Source: JAKAWQ01 sp963840545 | GTDB lineage: Bacteria; Pseudomonadota; Alphaproteobacteria; Acetobacterales; Acetobacteraceae | NCBI GenBank assembly: GCA_963840545.1 | Contig: CAWIZE010000006.1 | Coordinates: forward strand, 186,001 to 250,000 | Length of the DNA: 64,000 bases | Direction of reading: 5' to 3' | Shown: positions 1 to 8,598 of the stretch, in pieces | How positions within the stretch are numbered: the stretch's first letter is position 1 | How the letters are laid out: each line of letters begins with the position of its first letter | Made by a program: the position numbers and the translations under genes | Notes under the pieces: model-generated | What the model was told of the DNA's origin: nothing | Seen by the model: the letters and a program-made list of their open reading frames with translations, nothing else | Databases searched by the model: none

Positions 1-446
1 ACAACGGCGTGATGTGGTTCGATCCGCGCCCGGATCAGCCGAACTCGATCGCGCCCGGCAAGCGGCCGCTCTGCAACATGTGTCCGAGCCTCATCCGCCG
101 GGGCGATCGCCCCTGGATTGTCGCCGGCGCCTCGGGCGGGCGGCGCATCCTCGCCTCGGTGGTCCAGATGCTCGCCTTCGTCGCGGATTTCGGGATGGAC
201 CCCGAAGCCGCGGCGCACCATCCGCGCATCGATGTCTCGGGCCCGGACGAGATCACCGCCGATCGCCGGCTCGCCCCCGACATAATCGAAGCGCTCGGCC
301 GCGAGGGGCCGCTCGAGATCGTCGAGCACGGCGTGCTGCCGGTCAATTTCGCCTGCCCGAACCTGATCGAAAGCCGCGCCGACGGCGCGCGCATCGGGAT
401 CAGCGACGCGATGTCCCCCTGGTCGGCGGCACTTGCGGAACGCTAG
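1..446 (+). CDS. ggt: Gamma-glutamyltransferase, C-terminal part (cut by window start)
   Basis: This is the C-terminal part of the small subunit of a gamma-glutamyltranspeptidase, the enzyme that cleaves or transfers the gamma-glutamyl group of glutathione, usually in the periplasm. The visible 147 residues include the family signature NSIAPGKRPLCNMCPSLI and, further on, the glycine-rich AGASGGRRI segment that forms part of the substrate pocket. The reading frame is open from base 3 and the start lies outside the window, so the catalytic threonine and the signal peptide cannot be seen. The TAG stop is followed at once by a stem-loop. The family assignment is firm. The substrate is inferred from the family. 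Confidence 0.9.
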   Translation, partial: NGVMWFDPRPDQPNSIAPGKRPLCNMCPSLIRRGDRPWIVAGASGGRRILASVVQMLAFVADFGMDPEAAAHHPRIDVSGPDEITADRRLAPDIIEALGREGPLEIVEHGVLPVNFACPNLIESRADGARIGISDAMSPWSAALAER

Positions 447-772
447 AGCATCATTCGATCGGATGATGCGCTAACCGGCATTGACAGGGTGGATGAACCT
501 GGGCTGCGCCCGAGCCCGAGCGTGGAGTTGACGATCACGCCGGCGAGATTGGTTGCCGGCCGTTGCATTCACAGAAGGTTCGCTTTCCCGCGGCTGCGGG
601 ATTTACTATCCACGGAGTACTTTTCGCCGCCGGGGAGCGTTGCCCGCGCGGCACCTGCACCTTGTGCGCACTCGACCAATCTCCCGGCGCGCCTGCCATC
701 AAGGTCTGGAACGGGCTTTTCGAAGAGCAGGGTCTGGAAGACAGAAACCGGCCAGCTTTGCAGGAGAGCATC
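447..772. other. Intergenic region between ggt and glgP
   Basis: Apart from the stem-loop after ggt, I see no gene here. A TTGACA box lies at 481-486 but no convincing -10 element follows at normal spacing, so I do not call a promoter. The open frame that runs through this stretch into glgP has no ribosome-binding site and no family similarity. Confidence 0.5.
448..469 (+). terminator. Stem-loop just after ggt, possible terminator
   Basis: Two bases after the ggt stop, GCATCAT pairs perfectly with ATGATGC across an 8-base loop. There is no run of T after it, so it is either a weak or factor-assisted terminator or a small palindromic repeat. Its position right after the stop favours a 3'-end role. 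Confidence 0.4.
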
Positions 773-3259
773 ATGGACGAGCCCACCGAGGCCGGCACCT
801 TGCCGGAACAGCGCGCACTCAGGGAATTCGGCGCCGTCGCAACCGCCGGCCGAGCCGATGCGCTGTTTGAGCGCCATCTGTGGTTCGATGCCGTGGTCGA
901 TCCGGCCGCTGCCTACGAGCGGCAGCGCTTCGAGGCTCTGGCCCGCTCGGTACGCGACATCCTCTCGCAGCGCTGGATCAAGACCCTGCGCACCTACGAT
1001 GAACAAAATCCCAAGCGTGTCTACTACATGTCGATGGAATTCCTGATCGGCCGGTCGCTGACCAACAACGTCACCAACCTGCTGCTCCATCCGTTCATCG
1101 ACCGCGCCGCACGCGAGGGCAGCCTCGACTGGATGGGCCTCGTGGAGCAGGAACCCGATGCCGGGCTCGGCAACGGCGGCCTCGGACGGCTGGCAGCCTG
1201 CTTCCTCGATTCGATGGCGACCATGCAGCTCCCGGCGATGGGCTACGGCCTGCGCTACGAGTACGGGATGTTCCGCCAGTCAATCGAGAACGGCTGGCAG
1301 CGCGAGCAGCCGGACAACTGGCTGCGCCGAGCCGACCCGTGGGAAGTCTCGCGCCGCGGCGAGGCCGTCGAGGTGAGGCTGGGCTGCACCTTCGAGATGC
1401 ACCAGGGCACCCTGCGGATCGTCGCCAATCGCCCCTCGAGCCTGATCGGCATCCCGTACGACCGGCCGGTGGTCGGTTTTGGCGGCAACACCATCAACAG
1501 CCTGCGGCTGTGGAGCGCGGCGGCGCACGATTCCTTCGACTTCCAGGAGTTCAGCACGGGCGACTTCGTCGGCGCCCTGGTGGGCAGCATTGCCGCGCAC
1601 ACGCTGACCCGCGTTCTCTATCCCGATGACTCCACCGAAATGGGCCAGGAGCTGCGCTTTGCGCAGGAATACTTCCTGGTCGCCTGCTCGCTGGCCGACC
1701 TGGTGCGCCGCTTCTGCCGCGGCAACGCCGACTGGAGCCGGCTCCCCGGCAAGGTTGCGATCCAGCTCAACGACACCCACCCCACGCTCGCGGTGCCGGA
1801 GCTGATGCGCATCCTGCTCGACGAGGCGCGGCTCGGCTGGGACCAGGCGTGGGACCTGACGCAGCGGACCCTGGCCTACACAAACCACACGCTGCTGCCC
1901 GAGGCGCTGGAAAAATGGCCGCTGCACTACTTCCAACAGATCCTGCCGCGGCAACTTGAAATCATCTACGAGATCAACCGGCGCTTCCTCGACGACGTGC
2001 GGCGCCGCTATCCCGGCGACGAGGCCCGCGTCCGGCGCGTCAGCCTGATCGAGGAGGGGCCGGAGGAAAAGGTCCGCATGGCAAATCTGGCGATCGTCGG
2101 CTCGCACAGCACCAACGGCGTCGCGGCGATCCATTCGCGGCTGCTGCGCGAAACAACGGTTCACGACCTGGCGGAGATCTTCCCCGAGCGCTTCAACAAC
2201 AAGACCAACGGCGTCACCCAGCGGCGATGGCTTTTTCTGGCCAATCCAGGCCTCTCGCGCGTCATCGCCGAGGCGATCGGGGAGGCCTGGATCACCGATT
2301 TCGCCAAGATCGCCGAGCTCAAGGATGCCGCCGAAGACGCCGTGTTCCGCCAGGCCTTCCTGCAGGCCAAGCGCGAGGCCAAAAATCAATTCGCCAACTG
2401 GCTGCAAACGAGCTCCGGGCAGATGGTGGACCCCGACAGCATCTTCGACTGTCAGATCAAGCGCATCCATGAATATAAGCGCCAGATGCTCAATGCGCTG
2501 CGGGTCATCGTGCTCTACAACCGGCTGCGCGCCGATCCGCATCTCGACATGGCGCCCCGCACCTTCTTCTTCGCAGGCAAAGCCGCGCCGGCCTATCACC
2601 TGGCCAAGCTCATCATCAAATTCCTCAATAACCTCGCGGGCACGATCGACGGCGATCCCGCGATCCGCGGGCGGATCAAGGTCGTCTTCCTCCCCGAATA
2701 CTGCGTCTCGCTGGCGGAACGGCTGATCCCGGCGGCGGACGTCTCGAACCAGATCTCGACCGCCGGCTTCGAGGCCAGCGGCACGAGCAACATGAAATTC
2801 ATGATGAACGGGGCGCTGACCGTGGGCACGCGGGACGGCGCGACGATCGAGATGGCGGAAGAGGCGGGGGAAGAAAATTTCTACCTCTTCGGCCTGACCG
2901 CGCAGCAGGTCGCCGACAGCCGAGGCTGGTACGACCCGCGCTGGCACTATGAGAACGAGGCCGAGACACGAGACGCGCTCGACCTGATCGCCAGCGGCTA
3001 TTTCAGCCGGAACGAGCCGGGGGCCTTCACCGCGCTGCACGACATGCTCCTGAAGAAGGGCGAGCCTTACATGCACCTCGCGGACGTGACTTCCTACCTG
3101 GAGGCCGATCGGGCGCTCTCTGCGCTGTACGCGGATCGCGATGCATGGGCCCGCACGGCGATCCTCAATGTCGCGGGATCGGGCCACTTCTCGAGCGACC
3201 GGACCATCGCGCAATATGCGGCGGAAATCTGGCAGGCGGTGCCATGCCCGATACCGTAG
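773..3259 (+). CDS. glgP: Glycogen/alpha-glucan phosphorylase
   Basis: This enzyme releases glucose 1-phosphate from the non-reducing ends of alpha-1,4-glucans, with pyridoxal phosphate as cofactor. The predicted 828-residue protein matches the usual length. It has the N-terminal YYMSMEFLIGRSL motif, the LGNGGLGRLAACF loop, and the cofactor region EASGTSNMKFMMNGA with the PLP lysine near residue 675. I chose the ATG at 773 because AGGAG sits six bases upstream. The frame is open for another 70 codons upstream, but those codons show no homology. The next gene, pgm, starts 14 bases downstream and uses the product, so the pair looks like a glycogen breakdown operon. No glycogen synthesis genes are in the window. 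Confidence 0.95.
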   Translation: MDEPTEAGTLPEQRALREFGAVATAGRADALFERHLWFDAVVDPAAAYERQRFEALARSVRDILSQRWIKTLRTYDEQNPKRVYYMSMEFLIGRSLTNNVTNLLLHPFIDRAAREGSLDWMGLVEQEPDAGLGNGGLGRLAACFLDSMATMQLPAMGYGLRYEYGMFRQSIENGWQREQPDNWLRRADPWEVSRRGEAVEVRLGCTFEMHQGTLRIVANRPSSLIGIPYDRPVVGFGGNTINSLRLWSAAAHDSFDFQEFSTGDFVGALVGSIAAHTLTRVLYPDDSTEMGQELRFAQEYFLVACSLADLVRRFCRGNADWSRLPGKVAIQLNDTHPTLAVPELMRILLDEARLGWDQAWDLTQRTLAYTNHTLLPEALEKWPLHYFQQILPRQLEIIYEINRRFLDDVRRRYPGDEARVRRVSLIEEGPEEKVRMANLAIVGSHSTNGVAAIHSRLLRETTVHDLAEIFPERFNNKTNGVTQRRWLFLANPGLSRVIAEAIGEAWITDFAKIAELKDAAEDAVFRQAFLQAKREAKNQFANWLQTSSGQMVDPDSIFDCQIKRIHEYKRQMLNALRVIVLYNRLRADPHLDMAPRTFFFAGKAAPAYHLAKLIIKFLNNLAGTIDGDPAIRGRIKVVFLPEYCVSLAERLIPAADVSNQISTAGFEASGTSNMKFMMNGALTVGTRDGATIEMAEEAGEENFYLFGLTAQQVADSRGWYDPRWHYENEAETRDALDLIASGYFSRNEPGAFTALHDMLLKKGEPYMHLADVTSYLEADRALSALYADRDAWARTAILNVAGSGHFSSDRTIAQYAAEIWQAVPCPIP

Positions 3260-3273
3260 GCGGAGCAGCCGAG

Positions 3274-4908
3274 ATGGCTCTCTCACCGCTCGCCGGCAAG
3301 CCGGCCCCGAAGGAGATGCTGGTCGATCTCGGCCGGTTGGAAGAGCAATATTTCGCCGCCCGGCCCGACCCGGCGGATCCGGCGCAGCGCGTGCGCTTCG
3401 GCACCAGCGGGCATCGCGGGTCCTCGCTCCGCGGCTCGTTCACGGAGGCGCATATCCTGGCGATCACGCAGGCGATCTGCGACTATCGTCGGGCAAAGGG
3501 CGTAACCGGCCCGCTCTTCATGGGCAAGGACACCCACGCGCTCTCGGCGCCGGCGCAACGCACGGCGCTCGAGGTGCTCGCCGCCAACGACGTCGTTACC
3601 GTCATCCAGCGCGGCGACGGCTTCACGCCGACACCGGTCATCTCGCACGCCATCCTGACCCACAACCGGGGACGGACCGATCGGCTGGCCGACGGCATCG
3701 TCATTACGCCTTCGCACAACCCGCCGGAGGATGGCGGGTTCAAGTACAACCCGACCAACGGCGGTCCGGCCGACACCGACGTGACGCAATGGATCGAGCG
3801 CCGCGCGAACGAGTTGTTGAGCCAGCGCAATGAAGGCGTGCGCCGCATCGCGTTCGCGGCCGCGCTGGCCGCACAGGCGACACGGCAGGACGACCTGATG
3901 ATGCCCTATATCGACGACCTCCGATACGTCATCGATATGGACAGGGTGCGCGAGGCACGGCTCTCCCTTGCCGTCGATCCGCTCGGCGGCGCGGCGCTGG
4001 CGTATTGGGAGCCGATCAACAGGGTCTACGGGCTCGATATCGTCGTCACCAACCCCGCGATCGATCCGACATTCTCGTTCATGACCGTCGACCATGACGG
4101 CGTCATCCGGATGGACTGCTCCAGCCCGTACGCCATGGCCCGCCTCGTCGGCCTGAAGGACCGCTATAGGCTCGCCTTCGCCAATGACCCGGATGCCGAC
4201 AGGCACGGCATCGTCACGCCGGGCGCCGGGCTGATGAACCCCAACCATTATCTGGCGGTGGCGATCGACTACCTGCTGACCCATAGGCCCGGCTGGCCTG
4301 CGGGGGCCGCAATCGGCAAGACGCTGGTCAGCAGCAGCATGATAGACCGGGTCGTGCAGAAGCGGGGCCGCCGCCTGTCGGAGGTGCCGGTCGGCTTCAA
4401 ATGGTTCGCGCCCGGCTTGTTCAACGGCGACTGCTGTTTTGGCTGCGAGGAGAGCGCCGGCGCGAGCTTCCTCCGCCGCGACGGCAGCGTGTGGACGACC
4501 GACAAGGACGGACCGATCATGAACCTGCTGGCCGCCGAGATCACGGCTTGCACCGGCAGGGATCCGGGAGAACTTTATAAGGCGCTCGAGGAAGAATTCG
4601 GCGCTGCCTATTACACCCGCATCGATACGCCGGCCACCTTGGAGCAAATGGCCAGGATGGCGCGGCTCACGCCCGAGATGGTCACGGCGTCGGACCTGGC
4701 CGGCGAGACGATCATCCAAAAGCTCACGCGCGCTTCAGGGAACAACGCGCCCATTGGCGGTTTGAAAGTCGTCACCGCCAATGGCTGGTTCGCGGCGCGC
4801 CCGTCCGGCACGGAGGCCGTTGTGAAGATCTATGCGGAGAGCTTCCGGGACGAGGCGCACCTGGAGACACTCGTGAGCGAAGCCCGGCAGATCGTGCAGA
4901 ACGCGTGA
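3274..4908 (+). CDS. pgm: Phosphoglucomutase (alpha-D-glucose phosphate-specific)
   Basis: Interconverts glucose 1-phosphate and glucose 6-phosphate, passing the glucose 1-phosphate made by the upstream phosphorylase into glycolysis. The 544 residues match the E. coli Pgm type (546). The active-site serine lies in TPSHNPP at about residue 147, the metal-binding loop is DPDADRHG, the sugar-binding loop is GCEESAGASF, and the phosphate-binding loop near the C-terminus is RPSGTEAVVKIY. I chose the ATG at 3274 because GGAG lies eight bases upstream and the N-terminus MALSPLAGKPA aligns with the family. An in-frame ATG at 3244 would overlap glgP. Confidence 0.95.
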   Translation: MALSPLAGKPAPKEMLVDLGRLEEQYFAARPDPADPAQRVRFGTSGHRGSSLRGSFTEAHILAITQAICDYRRAKGVTGPLFMGKDTHALSAPAQRTALEVLAANDVVTVIQRGDGFTPTPVISHAILTHNRGRTDRLADGIVITPSHNPPEDGGFKYNPTNGGPADTDVTQWIERRANELLSQRNEGVRRIAFAAALAAQATRQDDLMMPYIDDLRYVIDMDRVREARLSLAVDPLGGAALAYWEPINRVYGLDIVVTNPAIDPTFSFMTVDHDGVIRMDCSSPYAMARLVGLKDRYRLAFANDPDADRHGIVTPGAGLMNPNHYLAVAIDYLLTHRPGWPAGAAIGKTLVSSSMIDRVVQKRGRRLSEVPVGFKWFAPGLFNGDCCFGCEESAGASFLRRDGSVWTTDKDGPIMNLLAAEITACTGRDPGELYKALEEEFGAAYYTRIDTPATLEQMARMARLTPEMVTASDLAGETIIQKLTRASGNNAPIGGLKVVTANGWFAARPSGTEAVVKIYAESFRDEAHLETLVSEARQIVQNA

Positions 4909-4930
4909 GGAGTGGTTCGACAAAACATCC

Positions 4931-5806
4931 TCAGGCGCCCGACATCGCCCAGCGCCAGCTCTCGTGCTCGGGCGCATAGTTGCGGTTGTTCTGCCCGGGG
5001 TCGCGGTTGACGAGATGACGGTTGTAGAAGGGGTGGCGCATGCTGCGCACCTCGTGCTGGACGGCGAAAAGCGGCCGCCCGCTCGCCGGATCGACGATCT
5101 GCTCGAAGCGCCACTGGTGCTGGTCGCTCTCCTCGCTCACCAGGTCGCGCGCGCGGAGCCAGCGATACGGCCCTGAGAAATTGGCGATGTAGATCGCGAC
5201 ATGATGCCCGTCGAACGGCGGCAACGCACGGTCCGCCTCCTCGAATAGAAGATACTGGTCGGCGCCGACCATCGCCCGTGCCCGCTTGCCCTCCTCGCCC
5301 TGCTCCACCTCGGCCGGCGTGGCGAAGACCTCGCGATAGAAGCGCGCGATGGGCTCGGCGGTTTCGCGCGGCACGGCGAAGGCGACATAGGCGATGCCGA
5401 GCGAGACCGGGCCGAAGCGCGGGTCCGGCGCATGGGCGCGGATGCGGTTGCCCCAGGGCGAGATCACCAGCACGTGATCCGCCTCCTCGTGGAAATCGAA
5501 CTCGGTTCCCGCCAAAGGCTCGCGCTGCGCCGCCAGCCGCCGCATCAGCGCGGCGCGGTCGGGGACCACGATCCCAGTGACGCCGCGCAGCACCTCGGGC
5601 TTGCCGGTCGGCAGATGGAACTGGCTGCGGCCGACATTCGCCCACATGTTGTCGGTGCCGGTCATCATGTAGGGATCACGGGTGAGGCCGAGCCCGGAGA
5701 TGTAGAAGATCGTGGCGATCCGCTGGTCCGGGACACGCGTGTTGACGTGCTCGAGATGCACGATATTGCCGAGATCCTCCACCCCGCGATCGAATTTTTC
5801 CTGCAT
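4931..5806 (-). CDS. VOC (glyoxalase/bleomycin-resistance/dioxygenase) superfamily protein
   Basis: A 291-residue soluble protein that begins MQEKFDRGVEDLGNIVHLEH and has two paired beta-alpha-beta-beta-beta modules, as expected for a two-module VOC enzyme. The first module holds LEHVNTRVPD and FYISGLGLTRDP; the second, starting near residue 150, holds LGIAYVAFAVPRE and later ends in a conserved-looking NRDPGQNNRNYAPEHESW. VOC proteins use paired His/Glu metal sites for varied chemistry, and nothing here fixes the reaction. The gene stands alone, convergent with pgm (22 bases between the stops). A GC-rich repeat fills its upstream region. Fold assignment good, function unknown. Confidence 0.75.
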   Translation of the reverse strand: MQEKFDRGVEDLGNIVHLEHVNTRVPDQRIATIFYISGLGLTRDPYMMTGTDNMWANVGRSQFHLPTGKPEVLRGVTGIVVPDRAALMRRLAAQREPLAGTEFDFHEEADHVLVISPWGNRIRAHAPDPRFGPVSLGIAYVAFAVPRETAEPIARFYREVFATPAEVEQGEEGKRARAMVGADQYLLFEEADRALPPFDGHHVAIYIANFSGPYRWLRARDLVSEESDQHQWRFEQIVDPASGRPLFAVQHEVRSMRHPFYNRHLVNRDPGQNNRNYAPEHESWRWAMSGA

Positions 5807-5840
5807 GCCTGCGTTCCCCCGCACCAGCTTGCGACGAGTG

Positions 5841-6057
5841 TAGCAGGGGGCTCTGCCCCCTGCACCCCCGCCAGGGGCTGGGCCAGGGGCTGGGCCAGGG
5901 GCTGGGCCCCTGGACCCCCTAAGCGCTGCGCGGCACAGAAGATGTTGCCCGGCGTCCCAGCGCTGTGCCTCGGTTGCCGGCGGGGCGGCCGACAGCCAAA
6001 GTTGGGGGGTCTGGGGCCCCAAGGCCCGAGCGGGGTGCAGGGGCGGAGCCCCTGGGC
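5841..6057 (-). repeat. GC-rich modular intergenic repeat, copy A
   Basis: This stretch between two minus-strand genes is built of short G/C-rich inverted repeats. Read on the minus strand it has three modules: CAGGGGCTCCGCCCC followed by a GGGGCC/GGCCCC hairpin, a core TGTGCCGCGCAGCGC, and a CCAGGGGCCCAGCCCCTGG hairpin. The same modules recur in the same order at 53041-53160 on the plus strand, so this is a dispersed element and not chance composition. It begins directly after the aldo/keto reductase stop. Confidence 0.75.
5871..5906. repeat. Three tandem copies of a 12-bp unit
   Basis: Three exact head-to-tail copies of CCAGGGGCTGGG lie inside repeat copy A. They look like a local expansion of the last hairpin module, because copy B at 53041-53160 has only one unit. 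Confidence 0.85.
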
Positions 6058-6882
6058 TTAAAGCATCGCCAGAGGCTGCCTGCGCCGCGGTGGAGGGTGG
6101 GCAGCGTCGAGCGTGGCAAGGTCGGATGCGTCGAGGCGGAGTGTGGCGGCGGCGGCGTTCGCCCGCACGTGTTCGGCGCGGGTGGCTTTGGGGATGGCGA
6201 TGATGCCGGGCCGGTTGAGGAGGAAGGCGAGCGCCACGGCTGCCGGGGCGACGTTGCGGCGTGCGGCGATGTCGGCGAGCGCTTTCGAGCGCAGGAGGCG
6301 TCCGCCCTGGCCGAGGGGGGTGTAGGCCATCACGGGCATTTTGTGGGTTGTGCACCAGGGGAGAAGGTCGAACTCGATGCCGCGTTCGTCGAGGTTGTAG
6401 AGCACCTGGTTGGTGGCGCAGGTGGTTCCCGCGAGGGCTTCCATGTCGGAGACGTCGAAATTGGAGACGCCCCAGGCGCGGATTTTTCCTTCCGCGCGGA
6501 GCGCCTCGAAAGCGGCCACGGTTTCGGCGATCGGGCTCGCTCCGGGCCAGTGCAGGAGGTAGAGGTCGATCCGGTCGGTGGCGAGCCGTTTGAGGCTGCG
6601 CTCGCAGGCGGCCTTGGTGCCGGCGCGCGACGCGTTCTGCGGCATGACCTTCGAGACCAGGAACACCTCGTCCCGCCGCCCTGCGATCGCCGTCGCGACC
6701 ACGCGCTCGGCGCCGCCCGAGCCGTACATCTCGGCGGTGTCGATGAGGGTGAGGCCGAGATCGAGGCCGAGGCGGAGGCCCGCGGCTTCGGTTGATGCCT
6801 GGCGCCGGTCCTCGCCCATGTGCCAGGTGCCCTGGCCGAGCGCGGGGACGGGGGTGCCGTCGGGCAGGCGGGCGGCGCTCAT
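6058..6882 (-). CDS. Aldo/keto reductase
   Basis: A 274-residue NADPH-dependent oxidoreductase of the aldo/keto reductase family, a single TIM barrel. The catalytic set is visible: Asp in LIDTAEMYGSGGAE, the Tyr in the same motif, Lys in VSKVMP and His in LLHWPG. GVSNFDVSDME is the family substrate-loop signature, and IPKATRAEHVRANAAA matches the cofactor-binding region. The ATG overlaps the stop of the upstream dipeptidase by four bases, so the two are translationally coupled. The substrate is unknown. The gene ends directly at the GC-rich repeat. Confidence 0.9.
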   Translation of the reverse strand: MSAARLPDGTPVPALGQGTWHMGEDRRQASTEAAGLRLGLDLGLTLIDTAEMYGSGGAERVVATAIAGRRDEVFLVSKVMPQNASRAGTKAACERSLKRLATDRIDLYLLHWPGASPIAETVAAFEALRAEGKIRAWGVSNFDVSDMEALAGTTCATNQVLYNLDERGIEFDLLPWCTTHKMPVMAYTPLGQGGRLLRSKALADIAARRNVAPAAVALAFLLNRPGIIAIPKATRAEHVRANAAAATLRLDASDLATLDAAHPPPRRRQPLAML

Positions 6883-7907
6883 TCAGCCGGCAATTTGGCC
6901 GCCAGGTCTTCGGCTGCCCGCAGCGCGCGCAGGAAATTGCCGCCCCAGAGCGCGGCGACCGCCGCCTCGTCATAGCCGCGGCGGAGCAGCTCGGCGGTGA
7001 TGTTCGGGCTCTCGGCGGCGTCGTGCCAGCCGCGGAAGCCGCCGCCGCCGTCGAAGTCGGACGAGATGCCGACATGGGCGATGCCGATCCGCCGCACCGC
7101 GTAGTCGATATGGTCGGCGAAATCGGCGAGCCCGACCTCGGCTTCCTTGGCGTTGGCGCGGAGGAACGCGGGCACGGCGGTGATCTGGACGACGCCGCCG
7201 CTCTCGCCCAGCGCGTCGAGCTGCTCGTCGTCGAGGTTGCGGGGGTGCGGGCAGAGCGCGTGGACCGAGGCGTGGGTCGCGACGACGGGGCTCTGCGAGA
7301 GGGAAACCGCCTCCATCATGGTGCTCTTGGAGGCGTGCGAGACGTCGACCAGCATGCCGAGCGCGTTGAGCCGTCCGATCGCCGCCCGGCCGAATTCGCT
7401 GAGGCCGCCGTGCAGGCTCGCCCCGTCGCCGAGATCGGGGCGCGGGATGGCGGCGTCGGCGAGCGCATTGTGCCCGTTATGGGTCAGCGTGAGGTAGCGC
7501 GCGCCGAGGGCGGCGAGCGCGTCGAGCCGGTCGAGCTCGGTCCCGATCGCGTAGCCGTTCTCGACCGCGGGCACCACGGCGAGCGCGCCCTCCTCCACGC
7601 TGGCCTCGATCTCCGCCACGCTACGGGCCGTGCGCGCCCGGACCCCGTCATGGCTGCCTGCCATGGCGCCGATCGCGGCGAGCATCGCCTGGGCGCGCTC
7701 GAAGGCCCCGCGCTCGCCCGCGTCCGTGCGTGGGCCCTGCGGCACGTAGGCGGCGAAGCAGCCCGCCTTGAGCCCGCCCGCCCGCATCTTCGCCAGATCG
7801 ACCCGGCGCTCGCTCGGCCCGAACGCGTCCCCCCGGTCCGGCCAGGGGATGTCGATATGGGTGTCGATGGTGAAAAGCCGGGCGTGCAGCGCGTGCGGAT
7901 CGGTCAT
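6879..7907 (-). CDS. Membrane dipeptidase family (peptidase M19)
   Basis: A 342-residue zinc-dependent dipeptidase of the renal dipeptidase (M19) family. These TIM-barrel enzymes hydrolyse dipeptides, including some with a D-residue. The metal ligands fit: DTHIDIPW near the N-terminus supplies His and Asp, AVENG the bridging Glu, and VDVSHAS and THASVHAL the two histidines. The motif HVGISSDFDGGG supplies the later Asp. There is no signal peptide or lipobox, so the bacterial protein is probably cytoplasmic. It overlaps the next gene by four bases. The natural substrate cannot be read from the sequence. Confidence 0.9.
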   Translation of the reverse strand: MTDPHALHARLFTIDTHIDIPWPDRGDAFGPSERRVDLAKMRAGGLKAGCFAAYVPQGPRTDAGERGAFERAQAMLAAIGAMAGSHDGVRARTARSVAEIEASVEEGALAVVPAVENGYAIGTELDRLDALAALGARYLTLTHNGHNALADAAIPRPDLGDGASLHGGLSEFGRAAIGRLNALGMLVDVSHASKSTMMEAVSLSQSPVVATHASVHALCPHPRNLDDEQLDALGESGGVVQITAVPAFLRANAKEAEVGLADFADHIDYAVRRIGIAHVGISSDFDGGGGFRGWHDAAESPNITAELLRRGYDEAAVAALWGGNFLRALRAAEDLAAKLPAE

Positions 7908-7950
7908 CGGCCAAGCGTTCCCTGCGGGATCGCCCCCGTCAAGCCATCCG

Positions 7951-8598
7951 TCAGGCCGTGCGGTGCAAAACGAAGAGCGCCTGCTCGCCGAAAAGATTGG
8001 CGAGCCGCACCGAGCGCCGCCAGGGCGCCCGCCGCCCGGCCTCGTCTGCCGCGAGCCATTGCTCGACGCGGTAGCCCTCGGCCCGGCAGAGGGCGAAGAA
8101 GTCGCTGATGGTGCAGGGATGGATGTTCGGCGTCTCGTACCATGGCCGGTCCCAGGCCGGGGTCAGCGGCATCCGCCCGCTGCGGAGCAGCTGCCAGCGC
8201 ACCAGCCAGTGGCCAAAGTTGGGAAAGCTCACCACCGCGCGGGCGCCGATCCGGAGCATCTGGCGGAGCACCTCGCGCGGCCGCTCCACCGCCTGGAGCG
8301 TGCGCGAGAGGACAACATAGTCGAACGCCTGGTCGGGATAGTGCGCAAGGTCGGTGTCGGCATCGCCGTGCATCACCGCAAGCCCGTGCGCCACCGCGTC
8401 GGCGACCGCCGCCATGTCGATCTCGATCCCGCGCGCATCGCAGCCGATCTCGCGGGTGAGATGGGCGATCAGGGCGCCGTCGCCGCAGCCGATATCGAGC
8501 ACGCGCGAGTGCGGCGCGATCATCCCGGCCATCAGCCGGAGGTCGAGCCGCATGTTCTTGGCGACATAGCGGACGCCCTTGGGCGGCACCGCGTTCAT
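7951..8598 (-). CDS. metW: Methionine biosynthesis protein MetW
   Basis: A 215-residue class I methyltransferase-fold protein. The SAM-binding motif is VLDIGCGDGALIAHL and the family-typical ending is RSVRLANLFGEQALFVLHR. MetW is known to work with MetX in methionine synthesis in proteobacteria, and in several species it is needed for full homoserine acetyltransferase activity. The start at 8598 overlaps the metX stop (ATGA), so the two are coupled. The neighbour makes the assignment secure. Confidence 0.93.
   Translation of the reverse strand: MNAVPPKGVRYVAKNMRLDLRLMAGMIAPHSRVLDIGCGDGALIAHLTREIGCDARGIEIDMAAVADAVAHGLAVMHGDADTDLAHYPDQAFDYVVLSRTLQAVERPREVLRQMLRIGARAVVSFPNFGHWLVRWQLLRSGRMPLTPAWDRPWYETPNIHPCTISDFFALCRAEGYRVEQWLAADEAGRRAPWRRSVRLANLFGEQALFVLHRTA

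Noticed and set aside
481..510. Promoter for glgP at the TTGACA box
   Set aside because: No acceptable -10 hexamer at 16-18 bases; box likely by chance.
489..1046. Open frame before glgP as a separate gene
   Set aside because: It overlaps glgP in another frame, has no ribosome-binding site and shows arginine/serine-rich composition typical of shadow frames.
1280..3286. 668-residue frame antisense to glgP
   Set aside because: Long antisense frames are expected in high-GC DNA; it has no recognisable motifs and opposes a gene with clear family signatures.
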